NCBI GenBank assembly: GCA_007751255.1
Contig: CP036296.1
Coordinates: 6,510,001-6,574,000, forward strand
DNA: 64,000 nt
Direction: 5' to 3'
From: Engelhardtia mirabilis
GTDB lineage: Bacteria > Planctomycetota > UBA1135 > GCA-002686595
The position numbers and the translations under genes are program-made. Positions 52,936 through 62,326 of this stretch are shown piece by piece. Position 1 is the first letter of the stretch. Each line of letters opens with the position of its first letter. The notes beneath the pieces are model-generated. The model had not been told where the DNA came from. It worked only from the letters and a program-made list of their open reading frames with translations, and searched no databases.

Positions 52936-54636
52936 TCAGGGGTTGACCGGCGTCGGATCCGGCGGCGCGGGGGGCGGCGGCGGCGGCGGCACGCGCGGCA
53001 CGGGTCCGGTGCCCGACGAGCCGACCGTCGAGGCGCCGAAGGACGGTGCTGGCCCGCCCCACAGCGTGCTACCGGGCAGGGACTGGAACGCGACCGAGGT
53101 GAAGTAGCTCGCCGCGACCACGGACATCCCGGCGGGCAGTAGCTCGCCCGTGGTCGAATCCGCCAGGCAGAACTCGGCGTACCACACGGGGTGTTCGGCG
53201 GCGCCGATCTGCAGGTCGTACTGCAACTGCAAGGGCCAGGAGTTCGCCGGGACCGTGACTTCGATGGAGGGCGTCGGCGCCACTCGCGACAGGCCTTCGC
53301 TCGGCCGGTGCCACAACCTCAACAGCACCTCGTCGCCACCCGCGCTGACCGCCGGGGGGTCGAACTCCAGCTGCACCCGATAGTCGCCGGACCCACCCAG
53401 GGCCCACGCACCGCTGCCCCCTGGGTCGAGCATGGGCGCTCGATTCGAAGCCTCGACGCCGTCGCCTCGTTCGATCACGAACTCGGCTCTGTCGGTGTCC
53501 GAGCGAAACTCGATCAGATCGGCGTCGCCATCATTGTCGAGGTCGACCACTGCCGCCCCGGCGGCCAAGGCAGTCTGGATCGGCGCGAATCCGACCGGCG
53601 TCGCGACCAGCCGCAGCGACCCGCCGCCGGCAACCGAGTAGCGAGGCGCCGAGGCCCCCGTGGTCGTCGCACGCAGCAGGTACAGGGCCCCCTCAGCGCT
53701 GTCCACGAAGGCCAGGTCGGCGCGTCCGTCCCCGTCGAGGTCGCCGCTGTCCATGGCCAGCACCTGGTCGACGGCCGGATCGGCGTCCGCGCGGATGAAG
53801 CCCTGGCCCACGGTCCACAACTCGGCTCCGCCCGCGGGCTGGGCCAGCCATGCGAGCTGCTCGCCGGTCGTCCCTTGGTCCACCAACACCGCCAGCGCGT
53901 CCGGCGCGACGGAGGCGACGCCGCGGGGGTAGTCGGCCACCACGAGGCCCAGGTAATTCCTGATCCGCAGACCGAAGTCGCCCACGGCGGCAAGCTCGGC
54001 GAGTCCGTCCCCATCGAGGTCGACGGCGGCGATTGCGTTGGCCCACTCCGGCAGATTGAAGCCGGGCATGGCGGCGAAGAAGTTGCCCGACCCGCCCAAG
54101 AAGATCAGCGGCACCACCGTACGCAGGTCCTCCTTCAGGCCGTAGGCGATGCGGTAGTTGCTCGGCACCGGGTTGCCGACGGCGACCCGTGAGTAGGCCT
54201 CGCCGGGGGCGGTGATCCCGGTCGGCAGCAAGGCGTCGACGGTCGCGCTCCAGCGCCAGTGGAGGATGCCCCCGGTGCCCGCGGAGAGCAGCGCATCGCC
54301 CGGGCCGCTCGAAGCCAGCAAGGCCATGTCGGCCACATGCTCGGAGCCTCCGCCCGTCAGTTCGTACAGCGTCGTTCGCCCCTGTCGCGTACCGACCGAG
54401 TCGACCAGGAAGGCCCGCCCCTCACTGGTGCGAGCCACGGCGTCGACCCGGCCGTCGGAGTCGAAGTCTCCAGCCAGCAGCTCCACGGCCGACTCATGAC
54501 CTCCGTGGACGCCCTCCCAGTCCGTGACCGGGTCCGGGCTGAACTTTGCGGGAAAGGACTGGGTCGCGGCCGATGAGCCGACGAGGACCACGGCCACCGA
54601 GGCGGCCCACAGGGACGGGAGGTGTTGGGGCTTCAT
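52936..54636 (-). CDS. Secreted FG-GAP/VCBS-repeat protein
   Basis: 566 residues from the ATG at 54636, with a signal peptide (WAASVAVVLVGSSAATQ). FG-GAP-like blades with calcium loops recur: LLAGDFDSDGRVDAVART, AIAAVDLDGDGLAELAAVGDF, MDSGDLDGDGRADLAFVDS and AVVDLDNDGDADLIEF. The C-terminus is Pro-rich (PRVPPPPPPPAPPDP). Integrin-like propellers of this kind are extracellular binding proteins; the ligand is unknown. It is divergent from glnS. Confidence 0.8.
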   Translation of the reverse strand: MKPQHLPSLWAASVAVVLVGSSAATQSFPAKFSPDPVTDWEGVHGGHESAVELLAGDFDSDGRVDAVARTSEGRAFLVDSVGTRQGRTTLYELTGGGSEHVADMALLASSGPGDALLSAGTGGILHWRWSATVDALLPTGITAPGEAYSRVAVGNPVPSNYRIAYGLKEDLRTVVPLIFLGGSGNFFAAMPGFNLPEWANAIAAVDLDGDGLAELAAVGDFGLRIRNYLGLVVADYPRGVASVAPDALAVLVDQGTTGEQLAWLAQPAGGAELWTVGQGFIRADADPAVDQVLAMDSGDLDGDGRADLAFVDSAEGALYLLRATTTGASAPRYSVAGGGSLRLVATPVGFAPIQTALAAGAAVVDLDNDGDADLIEFRSDTDRAEFVIERGDGVEASNRAPMLDPGGSGAWALGGSGDYRVQLEFDPPAVSAGGDEVLLRLWHRPSEGLSRVAPTPSIEVTVPANSWPLQLQYDLQIGAAEHPVWYAEFCLADSTTGELLPAGMSVVAASYFTSVAFQSLPGSTLWGGPAPSFGASTVGSSGTGPVPRVPPPPPPPAPPDPTPVNP

Positions 54637-54808
54637 GGCAGGCACTTGGTCGGACTCTCGCTTCGCGTTTCTACCGGCTGCGAAGGTCGACACGATTCCC
54701 GCCTTTCCCGATCGCGACCGGCATCTCCCCCGCAGGGCCCGACGGACGTATCCTGTTCGGCCCGAAATCACGCCGGGCCACCCCGTCGGCGCCTCACGAG
54801 CCTCTGCC

Positions 54809-56521
54809 ATGGCCACCGAACACACTGCGAACGCCCCCGATGACGAGCCGGCCGAACGCCTCAATTTCATCGAGGTCCAGGTCGAGGCCGACCTGCGCGC
54901 GGGCAAGAACGGAGGGCGCCTTCACACCCGCTTCCCCCCCGAGCCGAACGGCTACCTCCACATCGGGCACGCCAAGGCGATCTGCGTGAACTTCGGGCTG
55001 GCCGAGCAGTACGCCGGCCGCTGCAACCTGCGCTTCGACGACACCAACCCCTCCAAGGAGGAGCAGGAGTACGTCGACGGAATGCGCGAGGACATCGCCT
55101 GGCTGGGTTTCAGTTGGGGCGACCGCGAGTACTTCGCCAGCGACTACTTCCCGAAGCTCTACGAGTGGGCCTGCGACCTGATCCGCGCGGGGCTGGCCTA
55201 CGTCGATGATCAGAGCGTCGAGGAGATTCGCGCCAAGCGCGGATCGGGTCACGCGCCGGGCGTCGACAGTCCCTTCCGCGCTCGCAGTGCGGAGGAGAAC
55301 CTGGCGCTCTTCGCGGCCATGCGCGCGGGTGAGTTCCCCGACGGGGCCAAGGTGTTGCGGGCCAAGATCGACATGGCGGCGGCCAACATGAACATGCGCG
55401 ATCCGGTGCTCTACCGCATCCAGCGCGCGCACCATCACCGCACGGGCGACGAGTGGTGCATCTACCCGCTGTACGACTTCGCCCACGGCCAGTCGGACGC
55501 GATCGAGGGCATCACCCACTCGCTCTGCAGCCTGGAGTTCGAGAACCACCGGCCGCTGTACGAGTGGTTCCTGGACCACCTGGACGTGCCCTATCGCCCG
55601 CGCCAGATCGAGTTCGCGCGGCTGGAGCTGGAGTACACCATCACCAGCAAGCGCAAGCTGCAGCAACTGGTGTCCGACGGCTTCGTGTCCGGTTGGGACG
55701 ACCCGCGCATGCCGACCCTGCGCGGCCTGCGCCGCCGGGGCTACACGCCGCAGTCGATTCGCACATTCATCGACGACGCGGGCGTGGCCAAGTTCAACGG
55801 CACGATCCCGCTGGTCAAGCTGGAGAACGCCCTGCGCGACGAGCTCAATCTGAGCGCAGAGCGCCGCATGGCGGTCCTGAGGCCACTGAAGGTCGTAATC
55901 GAGGATTGGCCCGCCGAGCAGGTCGTGGAGCGTCAGGCAATCAACAACCCCGAGGACGAGTCCGCCGGCACGCGACCGGTGCACCTGGGTCGGGAGCTGT
56001 GGATCGAGCGCGACGACTTCATGGAGGACCCGCCCAAGAAGTACTTCCGCCTGCAGCCCGGTGGCGACGTACGCCTGCGCTACGGCTGCGTGATCACCTG
56101 CCGCGAGGTAGTCAAGGACGCCAGCGGCGAGGTGGTCGAGCTGCGCTGCACCCACGACCCCGAGACCTACGACGGCAAGCAGCCCGCGGACCGCAAGGTC
56201 AAGGGCGTGATCCACTGGGTCTCCGCCCACGACGCGGTGCGCGCCGAGGTGCGCCTGTACGACAACCTGTTCCGCGAGCCGGCGCCGCTCGACGTGCCCG
56301 AGGGCGAGTCGTTCACGAGCAACTTGAACCCCGACTCGCTCGAGGTCGTCACCGATGCGGTCGTCGAACGCGCTCTTGCCGCCGTCGAGCCCGGCCAGTC
56401 CTACCAGTTCGAACGCCTCGGGTACTTCGTCCCCGATTCAGGCGACCACTCACCAAGCCGCCCCGTCTTCAACCGCTCCGTGTCCCTGCGCGACAGTTGG
56501 AGCAAGCAGAACAAGAGCTGA
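54809..56521 (+). CDS. glnS: Glutaminyl-tRNA synthetase
   Basis: 571 residues from the ATG at 54809. A class I synthetase with H51-I-G-H54 after RFPPEPNGYL, and the KMSKS-equivalent ITSKRKL. The RFDDTNPSKEEQEYVDGM block and YDFAHGQSDAIEGITHSLCSLEFE are diagnostic for GlnRS/GluRS, and the two-domain anticodon-binding beta-barrel C-terminus (IERDDFMEDPPKKYFRLQPG) is the GlnRS type. It charges tRNA-Gln directly. TATCCT at about 54749-54754 is a possible -10 box. Confidence 0.95.
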   Translation: MATEHTANAPDDEPAERLNFIEVQVEADLRAGKNGGRLHTRFPPEPNGYLHIGHAKAICVNFGLAEQYAGRCNLRFDDTNPSKEEQEYVDGMREDIAWLGFSWGDREYFASDYFPKLYEWACDLIRAGLAYVDDQSVEEIRAKRGSGHAPGVDSPFRARSAEENLALFAAMRAGEFPDGAKVLRAKIDMAAANMNMRDPVLYRIQRAHHHRTGDEWCIYPLYDFAHGQSDAIEGITHSLCSLEFENHRPLYEWFLDHLDVPYRPRQIEFARLELEYTITSKRKLQQLVSDGFVSGWDDPRMPTLRGLRRRGYTPQSIRTFIDDAGVAKFNGTIPLVKLENALRDELNLSAERRMAVLRPLKVVIEDWPAEQVVERQAINNPEDESAGTRPVHLGRELWIERDDFMEDPPKKYFRLQPGGDVRLRYGCVITCREVVKDASGEVVELRCTHDPETYDGKQPADRKVKGVIHWVSAHDAVRAEVRLYDNLFREPAPLDVPEGESFTSNLNPDSLEVVTDAVVERALAAVEPGQSYQFERLGYFVPDSGDHSPSRPVFNRSVSLRDSWSKQNKS

Positions 56522-56523
56522 CG

Positions 56524-57213
56524 ATGACCCGCGACAAGATCGCCGAGACCTTCACCCAGTGGGCCGAGGCCGGCCGCGACCGCGACATGGAGACCGGCCA
56601 CGGCGACGTGGTCGGCCAAGTGATCGAGAGCCTGGACGTGAAGCCCGGCCAGCAGATCCTCGACCTGGGCTGCGGCAACGGCTGGGCGACGCGCATCCTG
56701 GCCAAGCTGGGCCCGGGCGTGCAGGCGGTGGGCGTCGACGTCGCGCCCGGCATGTTGAGCCGCGCGGAGGAGCTGCACAGCTACACGATCCGCGCGCGCT
56801 ACGAGCTGATGCCCTTCGAGGAGCTGGAGTTCAAGGACGGGCACTTCGACCGCGCCTTCTCGATGGAGGCGCTGTACTACGCCACCGATCTGGACCGCTG
56901 CCTGGCCGAGCTGTTCCGGGTCCTCAAGAGCGGCGGGGAGGCCGACGTGGTGATCGACTACTTCACCGAGTCCCCGATCACGGCCCGCTGGGCGGAGCTG
57001 GTGGGTGTGCCCATGCAGCGTCTCTCGGAGGCGGAGTGGCGGGCTGCCTTCGAGCAGGCCGGCTTCGGCGAGGTCGAAACTCGCCGGGTGGTCGACAGCC
57101 GCGGCCCCGGCGACGAGGCCGACTTCGAGGCCAGCCGCTGGTACGAGAGCTTCGCCGAGAAGGTGGCTCGGCACGACGCGGGCAGCCTCTGGATCCGAGC
57201 TCGCAAGGCCTGA
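56524..57213 (+). CDS. Class I SAM-dependent methyltransferase
   Basis: 229 residues starting two bases after the glnS stop, so it is certainly in the same operon. Motif I is ILDLGCGNGWATRIL (about residue 45), followed by the acidic motif VGVDVAPGMLSRAEEL and the UbiE-like segment FDRAFSMEALYYATDLDRCLAELFRVLKSGG. The methyl acceptor is unknown. Its conserved place after glnS, if seen elsewhere, would hint at a tRNA or translation-linked role, but this is speculation. Confidence 0.8.
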   Translation: MTRDKIAETFTQWAEAGRDRDMETGHGDVVGQVIESLDVKPGQQILDLGCGNGWATRILAKLGPGVQAVGVDVAPGMLSRAEELHSYTIRARYELMPFEELEFKDGHFDRAFSMEALYYATDLDRCLAELFRVLKSGGEADVVIDYFTESPITARWAELVGVPMQRLSEAEWRAAFEQAGFGEVETRRVVDSRGPGDEADFEASRWYESFAEKVARHDAGSLWIRARKA

Positions 57214-57678
57214 CGTCGAACCTCAGGCCTGGACAACCGCAGAGCAATCCCCGAGCCGAGCGCGGGGATCGACCCCGATGCTGGGGTTCCGGCGGGGAGG
57301 GCCTACAATCCCCCCGTGAGGCTCGTAGAGGGGGGCCAAGAGGCTCCTCGATCGGGCCTCGTGGCGTCCGAGCGGCGTCGGGAGCACAGCGGCCGCCTTG
57401 GGGAGGCCCTGAACACGGCTCCAGCATCGCCGGACCCATCACGACCATCGTCGCGTTCGATTTCACCGGCCACCGGGCCAGGCGTCGATCGGTCGCCGAC
57501 GCGCCTCTCGCACCGCGACGCAGTTCGTTTCGTTCCACCGGACGATCCAGGGGCGGCTCTGCCGTGACCCCGTTCCGATCGCCCTGCTGCGACCGGCCAC
57601 AACTCAAGCACCGGCTCGCCGCTCCGCGACCCACTTCGCCAGTCGAGGCGACGGTCGCGCCTTCAATTCGACCTCCAC
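57214..57678. other. Gap with a -10-like box
   Basis: About 465 bases without a convincing gene. TACAAT at 57304-57309 is a near-consensus -10 box followed by seven or so C-rich bases and a GTG, but the frame from that GTG (57316-57567) has no protein-like character, so it more likely marks the promoter of a leader for the gene at 57679. Confidence 0.35.
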
Positions 57679-58392
57679 ATGTTGACCGCCATCCTCGAGC
57701 GCGTCGTCCAGGGTCCCCTCGATCACGAGGCCCACGAGCGCCACATCCGTATCGAGCCGACCTGCGAAACCAATCGGCCGGACACCTTCCCGACCCAAGC
57801 CGTGGTCGTGACCACCGCCGCGCGGCGGATCATCGACCTCTCCAAGAACGGTGACAAGGTCAAGAGCCTGGTCATCACCGGGGATCGGGATCCCATGGAG
57901 CACGGGGACTTCCGCGAGATCGCGGAGAACATCAAGGAGCTCCAGAAGAAGTGGTTCCCCAAGGCGACGATGGTCCTGGAGACGCGCGGTTTCCACATGG
58001 ACACCGCCGACCTGCGCCACACCCTGAGCCTGTTCGACCGGCCCCTGGTGCGCTTCGAGTACGGCACCCAGAAGAGCTTCACGGCCCTGACCGGGCGCAA
58101 GGGCACCGACCTCAAGGACATCGTCGAGAACCTCGACAAGATCGAGCTCGAGCGTTGGGTCCTGACCGCGACCTTCGTGCGCGGCGCGGCCGACAACTCG
58201 ACGCCCTCGGAGGTCAAGAACTGGCTCAAGTACGTCGAAGACTTGAAGCCCGGGGGCGTGCGCATCGGCACCCTCGCCAAGGAAGACAAGGAGCGCAAGC
58301 TCAAGCCGGTCACCAAGACCCGCATGGACGAGATCGAGGCGCAGATCGCCGAGAAGACCGGTCTGCAGGTCGAGCTCGCCAAGCCGATCTGA
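57679..58392 (+). CDS. Radical-SAM-like protein lacking the iron-sulfur cysteine motif
   Basis: 237 residues. Segments follow the layout of radical SAM TIM barrels: VKSLVITGDRDPMEHGDF, KATMVLETRGFHM, WVLTATFVRGAADNSTPSEV, VEDLKPGGVRIGTLAKEDKE and a terminal RMDEIEAQIAEKTGL. The CxxxCxxC loop expected near the N-terminus is absent; only Cys29 is there, in IRIEPTCETN. It may be a non-enzymatic barrel, or the assignment may be wrong. The frame remains open upstream of the ATG, so the start could be earlier. ispH follows 72 bases later. Confidence 0.45.
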   Translation: MLTAILERVVQGPLDHEAHERHIRIEPTCETNRPDTFPTQAVVVTTAARRIIDLSKNGDKVKSLVITGDRDPMEHGDFREIAENIKELQKKWFPKATMVLETRGFHMDTADLRHTLSLFDRPLVRFEYGTQKSFTALTGRKGTDLKDIVENLDKIELERWVLTATFVRGAADNSTPSEVKNWLKYVEDLKPGGVRIGTLAKEDKERKLKPVTKTRMDEIEAQIAEKTGLQVELAKPI

Positions 58393-58464
58393 CGCTCGCC
58401 CGCTCGGTAGCCATCGCCCGATACTCGACCACTCGGTACTCGCCCACGAAAGGGAGTCAACACC

Positions 58465-59430
58465 GTGTCCCTAGGCAGCAAGGACAAGTCCAACCGCCAG
58501 CTCGCCAACCGCTCGAACCGCGAAGGGCCCCTGACCAACCGGTTCGAGTCGCGTGACGGCAGCGTCGTGATCGACGTGGCCGAGAGCGCGGGCTACTGCT
58601 GGGGCGTGGAGCGCGCGATCGACCTGGCCGTGGAGTCCGCCGGCGACACCAGTCGCCCGACGGTCACCCACGGCGAGTTGATCCACAACTCCTACACGGT
58701 CGACAAGCTGCGCCAGGAGTACGACATCACCCACGTGTCGAACCACTCCGAGGCGCCGGACGGCTCGGCCCTGGTGATCCGCGCCCACGGCGTGCCGCCG
58801 GCGGTCAAGCGCGAGGCGGCGGCCCAGGGCCTGACCGTGATCGACGGCACCTGCCCGCTGGTGGACATCATCCACCGCAAGGCGGTGCAGCTCGTGAAAG
58901 AGGGCTACGAGGTCTTCGTCATCGGCCAGGCCTCACACCCCGAGATCATCGGCATCCTGGCCTCGGTCGAGGAGGCCGGCGGCAAGGGCACGGTGCTGGA
59001 GACCGACGAGGACGTGGCCAACGTGCCGCCGCTCAAGAAGGCCGGCATCGTGATCCAGTCGACCTTGATCGCCGAGAAGGCCGGCAAGATCGCCGCCCAG
59101 CTCGTGCCCAAGTCGCGCGAGGTCAAGGTGGTCAACACCATCTGCCACGTGACCACCGAGCGTCAGGAGGAGGCCGACCACCTGGCAGCCACCGCCGACG
59201 TGATCCTCGTCGTCGGCTCCCAGCACTCGTCGAACTCGCGCAAGCTCAAGGAGGTCTGCGGCAAGGACGGCGCGCCGACCTACCAGATCGAGGGCCTGGC
59301 CGACCTGGACATGGGTTGGTTCGTGGGCAAGCGCCACGTGGGCATCCACGCCGGCGCGTCGACGCCGCGCGAGATCATCGAGCAGATCGTCGCGCACCTG
59401 CAGGAGCATCTGGTCCAAGGCGCGGCCTGA
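58465..59430 (+). CDS. ispH: 4-hydroxy-3-methylbut-2-enyl diphosphate reductase
   Basis: 321 residues from a GTG with AAGGGAG upstream. The three iron-sulfur ligands are C45 (AGYCWGVERA), C130 (IDGTCPLV) and C227 (NTICHVTTERQ), and the catalytic region includes THGELIHN and GQASHPEIIGI. It makes IPP and DMAPP in the last step of the MEP isoprenoid pathway. The first 30 residues are a polar extension. The ABC ATPase gene begins five bases after its stop. Confidence 0.93.
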   Translation: MSLGSKDKSNRQLANRSNREGPLTNRFESRDGSVVIDVAESAGYCWGVERAIDLAVESAGDTSRPTVTHGELIHNSYTVDKLRQEYDITHVSNHSEAPDGSALVIRAHGVPPAVKREAAAQGLTVIDGTCPLVDIIHRKAVQLVKEGYEVFVIGQASHPEIIGILASVEEAGGKGTVLETDEDVANVPPLKKAGIVIQSTLIAEKAGKIAAQLVPKSREVKVVNTICHVTTERQEEADHLAATADVILVVGSQHSSNSRKLKEVCGKDGAPTYQIEGLADLDMGWFVGKRHVGIHAGASTPREIIEQIVAHLQEHLVQGAA

Positions 59431-59434
59431 CGCC

Positions 59435-60250
59435 GTGACGGACGGCGCCGCAGAGGCCGGGGACAGGTCAGGAGCTGACGGCCGCAGGGTCGTCGCGCGC
59501 CTGGTCGGCGTCGAGCGCCGCTTCGGCGAGGTCCACGCCCTGCGAGGCGTCGACCTCGACGTCTTCGCAGGCGAGGTGTTCGGCCTCCTGGGTCCCAACG
59601 GCGCGGGCAAGACCACGGCCGTGCGGATCCTCACGGGTCTGCTCGCGCCCACCGAGGGCCGAGCCGAGGTCGCCGGCATCGACGTCGCCGCCCAGCCCCT
59701 CGAGGCGCGCCGGCACTTCGCCTTCGTGCCCGACGGCGCGCCGCTCTACTCGCAACTCAGCGCGACCCAGCACCTGGCCCTCGTCGGCCGCCTGCACGGT
59801 CTGGACGAGGCGGAGATCGCCACGCGCACCGCGCGCCTGCTCGAGGGCTTCGAGTTGGCGGACCGGGCCGACGACCCCATCGGCGGATTCTCGCGCGGCA
59901 TGCGCCAGAAGGCCGCCATCGCCTGCGCCCTGATCGCGGAGCCGGACCTGTTGGTGCTCGACGAGCCGCTGACCGGCCTCGACGCGCCGTCGACTGCGAT
60001 CGTCAAGGAGCTCCTGCGCGCCTGGGCCCGACGCGGCGGCGCGGTGATCTACACCAGCCACCTACTCGACGTGGTCGAGAAGGTCTGCGACCGCATGGCC
60101 ATCGTCACCGACGGCCGCGTCCTCGCCATCGGGGGCATGGCCGAGCTGCGCGCCCGCGCCGGCCATGACGGCAGCCTCGAGCAGCTCTTCGGTGCGCTGA
60201 CCGAAGCCGACGACCCGGCGCTGCGAGCGGCGGCGATCCTGGGCGACTGA
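59435..60250 (+). CDS. ABC transporter ATP-binding protein
   Basis: 271 residues from a GTG immediately after ispH. Walker A is GPNGAGKTT at about residue 53, the signature is FSRGMRQKAAIACAL, Walker B is LLVLDEPLTGLD, and the switch His is in IYTSHLLDVVEKV. This is the ABC-2/exporter type. No permease gene follows; the next gene is convergent. It must work with a membrane partner encoded elsewhere, and the substrate is unknown. Confidence 0.85.
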   Translation: MTDGAAEAGDRSGADGRRVVARLVGVERRFGEVHALRGVDLDVFAGEVFGLLGPNGAGKTTAVRILTGLLAPTEGRAEVAGIDVAAQPLEARRHFAFVPDGAPLYSQLSATQHLALVGRLHGLDEAEIATRTARLLEGFELADRADDPIGGFSRGMRQKAAIACALIAEPDLLVLDEPLTGLDAPSTAIVKELLRAWARRGGAVIYTSHLLDVVEKVCDRMAIVTDGRVLAIGGMAELRARAGHDGSLEQLFGALTEADDPALRAAAILGD

Positions 60251-60332
60251 TTCGCGCGGTGGTCCGGCCGGCCACCATCGTTCCCAACGCGATGGCCGGC
60301 GTCACCGGACTCCGCGCCGCCCGCCCTCGGAC

Positions 60333-61925
60333 TTACGGCACGAGCTCGATGGTCGACGGCCCGCCCACGTCGGCGATCGCGCCGCCGGCGTCGATGGTGA
60401 CGAAGGCGTGGGTCACGGTCAGACCGGCCAGCGCGGGATCGCTGGCGGTGGGCAGGGTGAGCGTGGCCGTGGCGGTGCCGAGTGAATCGAGCTGGCCGAA
60501 TCCACCCGCGAGGAGACCACCCCCACCCGCGAGGGTCAGGCTCGTGTAGGCGTCGGCCACGAGCGGAAGCACCAGGCCGCCACCGAGCGGAACCCCGGGT
60601 GACCTGCCGGATGCGCTGCCGAGGACCAGGTGCAGATGCCCCGCCTCGGCTGAACCGGCGGCCAGCAGCAGGTCGACCGACCCGCCCGCGGCCACCGAGA
60701 TCGAACCCGCGCTCTGGAACAGACTGTCGCTGTCGAAGGTGCGAATTTCGCCGGATTGGGTCGCCAGGGGCCCACCGTAGCCGGGCTCGCCCACGAAGAG
60801 GGTCTCGGCGTCCTTGGCCAGATCCCAGCCGAAGTAGCGAATCTCGCCCGGGTTGCCCTTGCCGTGGTCGAGCACGGTGGACAGTTCCCATCGATTGGGG
60901 GTGGCCCTCTCGTAGACGTAGACCCGTCCGTACGAATGGTTGGGATCGCCGACGATCAGGCGCTGCGCCTCGAGGACGATCGAATAGCCGAAGGTCCCGA
61001 CTTCAGCCGGCGGACCGACGATGCGGTCGAGGTGGGTCGGCCCACCGGCGGCAGTGACCTCGAAGACGTCCACGGCAGCGACGTCGGTCGCCCCCACCGC
61101 GACCAGCAGGTCGCCTCCGACTTCCAGCGCCTCGACGCGGATCCCGAAGTTCTGGTCCCCGGTCAGGTCGAGGGGGTGCAGCGTGGAATGCAGGGGCCAG
61201 GAACCGTCGCTCCGGCGGCGGTAGACGAATGCCGTCGGCGTCTGCGTTCCGGTGTCGTCCGCCGCGCCCACCACGAGCCAGTCCCCGACGATCGCAACCG
61301 AGCATGCGAACCATTGCGCAGTCGGCGCAGGAGGCAGCACCTCCGCCTCGACGGCCCAGGTCCCGTCCTGCTGACGTGCGAAGATCACGACTTCCTTCGG
61401 CGAGGTGGATGACACGCCGAAGTTGCCGACGGCCAGTCGGCCGGAGTCGACCGAGAGCGAATCTCCGAAGGACGCGAAGCTCGTGGGGCCTGGCGGGCCG
61501 AGGACTTGAACCAGGGGCCAGGAGCCGTTCGATTGGCGGCGGTAGACGTGCACTGCCCCCTGGTCCACGGCGAAAGTGTCGTCGGCCGTCTCCGCGACGA
61601 AGACGGTGTCACCCTCGACGGCGACCGCATCGCCGAAGAACCCGAGCAGTGTCGGCGTGGGCGGCAAGAGGGTCACAGCCTCCAGCCACGAGCCGTCGGG
61701 CTGGCGCTCGAAGATGGTCGCGGTCCCAGCGGTGGTCGCGATCTGCGAGTAGGCCCGCGCGCCGACGACCAGCACGTCGCCATCGATTGCCACGGACTCG
61801 CCGAACTTGTCTCCGGTGGTCGATGTGCTGGCGGTGATCGTGCCGGTCGGGACGGCGACCTGGGCAGTTGCCGGGCCGAGGAGGACGAGGCTCGTGACGA
61901 GCGCGGACGTCGGATCGAAGCTCAT
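60333..61925 (-). CDS. Secreted FG-GAP (integrin-like) protein with shared C-terminal domain
   Basis: 530 residues with a signal peptide (TSALVTSLVLLGPATAQ). Six or so FG-GAP blades of the type GDKFGESVAIDGDVLVVGA, LGFFGDAVAVEGDTVFVAE, ASFGDSLSVDSGRLAVGNFG and GTFGYSIVLEAQRLIVGD, each ending in YxR(R/Q)xxGSW, form a propeller. The last 115 residues (ISVAAGGSVDLLLAAG, GGGFGQLDSLGTATATLTLP) match the C-terminal domain of the gene at 31190-33853. Extracellular, ligand unknown. Confidence 0.8.
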   Translation of the reverse strand: MSFDPTSALVTSLVLLGPATAQVAVPTGTITASTSTTGDKFGESVAIDGDVLVVGARAYSQIATTAGTATIFERQPDGSWLEAVTLLPPTPTLLGFFGDAVAVEGDTVFVAETADDTFAVDQGAVHVYRRQSNGSWPLVQVLGPPGPTSFASFGDSLSVDSGRLAVGNFGVSSTSPKEVVIFARQQDGTWAVEAEVLPPAPTAQWFACSVAIVGDWLVVGAADDTGTQTPTAFVYRRRSDGSWPLHSTLHPLDLTGDQNFGIRVEALEVGGDLLVAVGATDVAAVDVFEVTAAGGPTHLDRIVGPPAEVGTFGYSIVLEAQRLIVGDPNHSYGRVYVYERATPNRWELSTVLDHGKGNPGEIRYFGWDLAKDAETLFVGEPGYGGPLATQSGEIRTFDSDSLFQSAGSISVAAGGSVDLLLAAGSAEAGHLHLVLGSASGRSPGVPLGGGLVLPLVADAYTSLTLAGGGGLLAGGFGQLDSLGTATATLTLPTASDPALAGLTVTHAFVTIDAGGAIADVGGPSTIELVP

Positions 61926-62326
61926 GGCAAGGTCGAATTGGGGTCGTCAACGGCGAGTCGCCGCTGCAGTGGTCGCAGCGAACACGCGCTCGCAGTCGGT
62001 GAACCCGACCCCAACACGACCCTCACGGAGGTGCAACTGCCCAATCCTCGCAATCGGGTTCGCCCCCGCCTCGGGCTGTACCGCCGACCCGCCCGGTCGA
62101 CGGTGGTCCGCCTCTCCCCCGCAAGTTCTGTGCAATCGCGCCTGCGCCACTCGGGCGACGCGCCACGGGGCGCGCGTACGTCCCGGCCGCCAGTGTGATC
62201 CAGCGCCGGTCGATCGCAGCGATTCGGCCCAGGTCCCGCGGGCGCCGCCGACGGTACCGGGGCTGGCGCGTCCTCGCGGAACCGAGCCGTGCTCTCGAAG
62301 GCGGCTTCGGCCGCCTCGAGGTTGAA
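61926..62326. other. Gap between two minus-strand genes, no gene seen
   Basis: About 400 bases. No protein-like frame on either strand and no clear hairpin. It should carry the promoter of the FG-GAP gene starting at 61925 and the terminator of the gene ending at 62327, but I cannot identify either. Confidence 0.35.

Noticed and set aside
57316-57567. Small leaderless gene starting at the GTG after TACAAT
   Set aside because: The translated frame is low-complexity and Arg/Pro/Ser-rich, with no signal peptide, domain or codon pattern like the neighbours.
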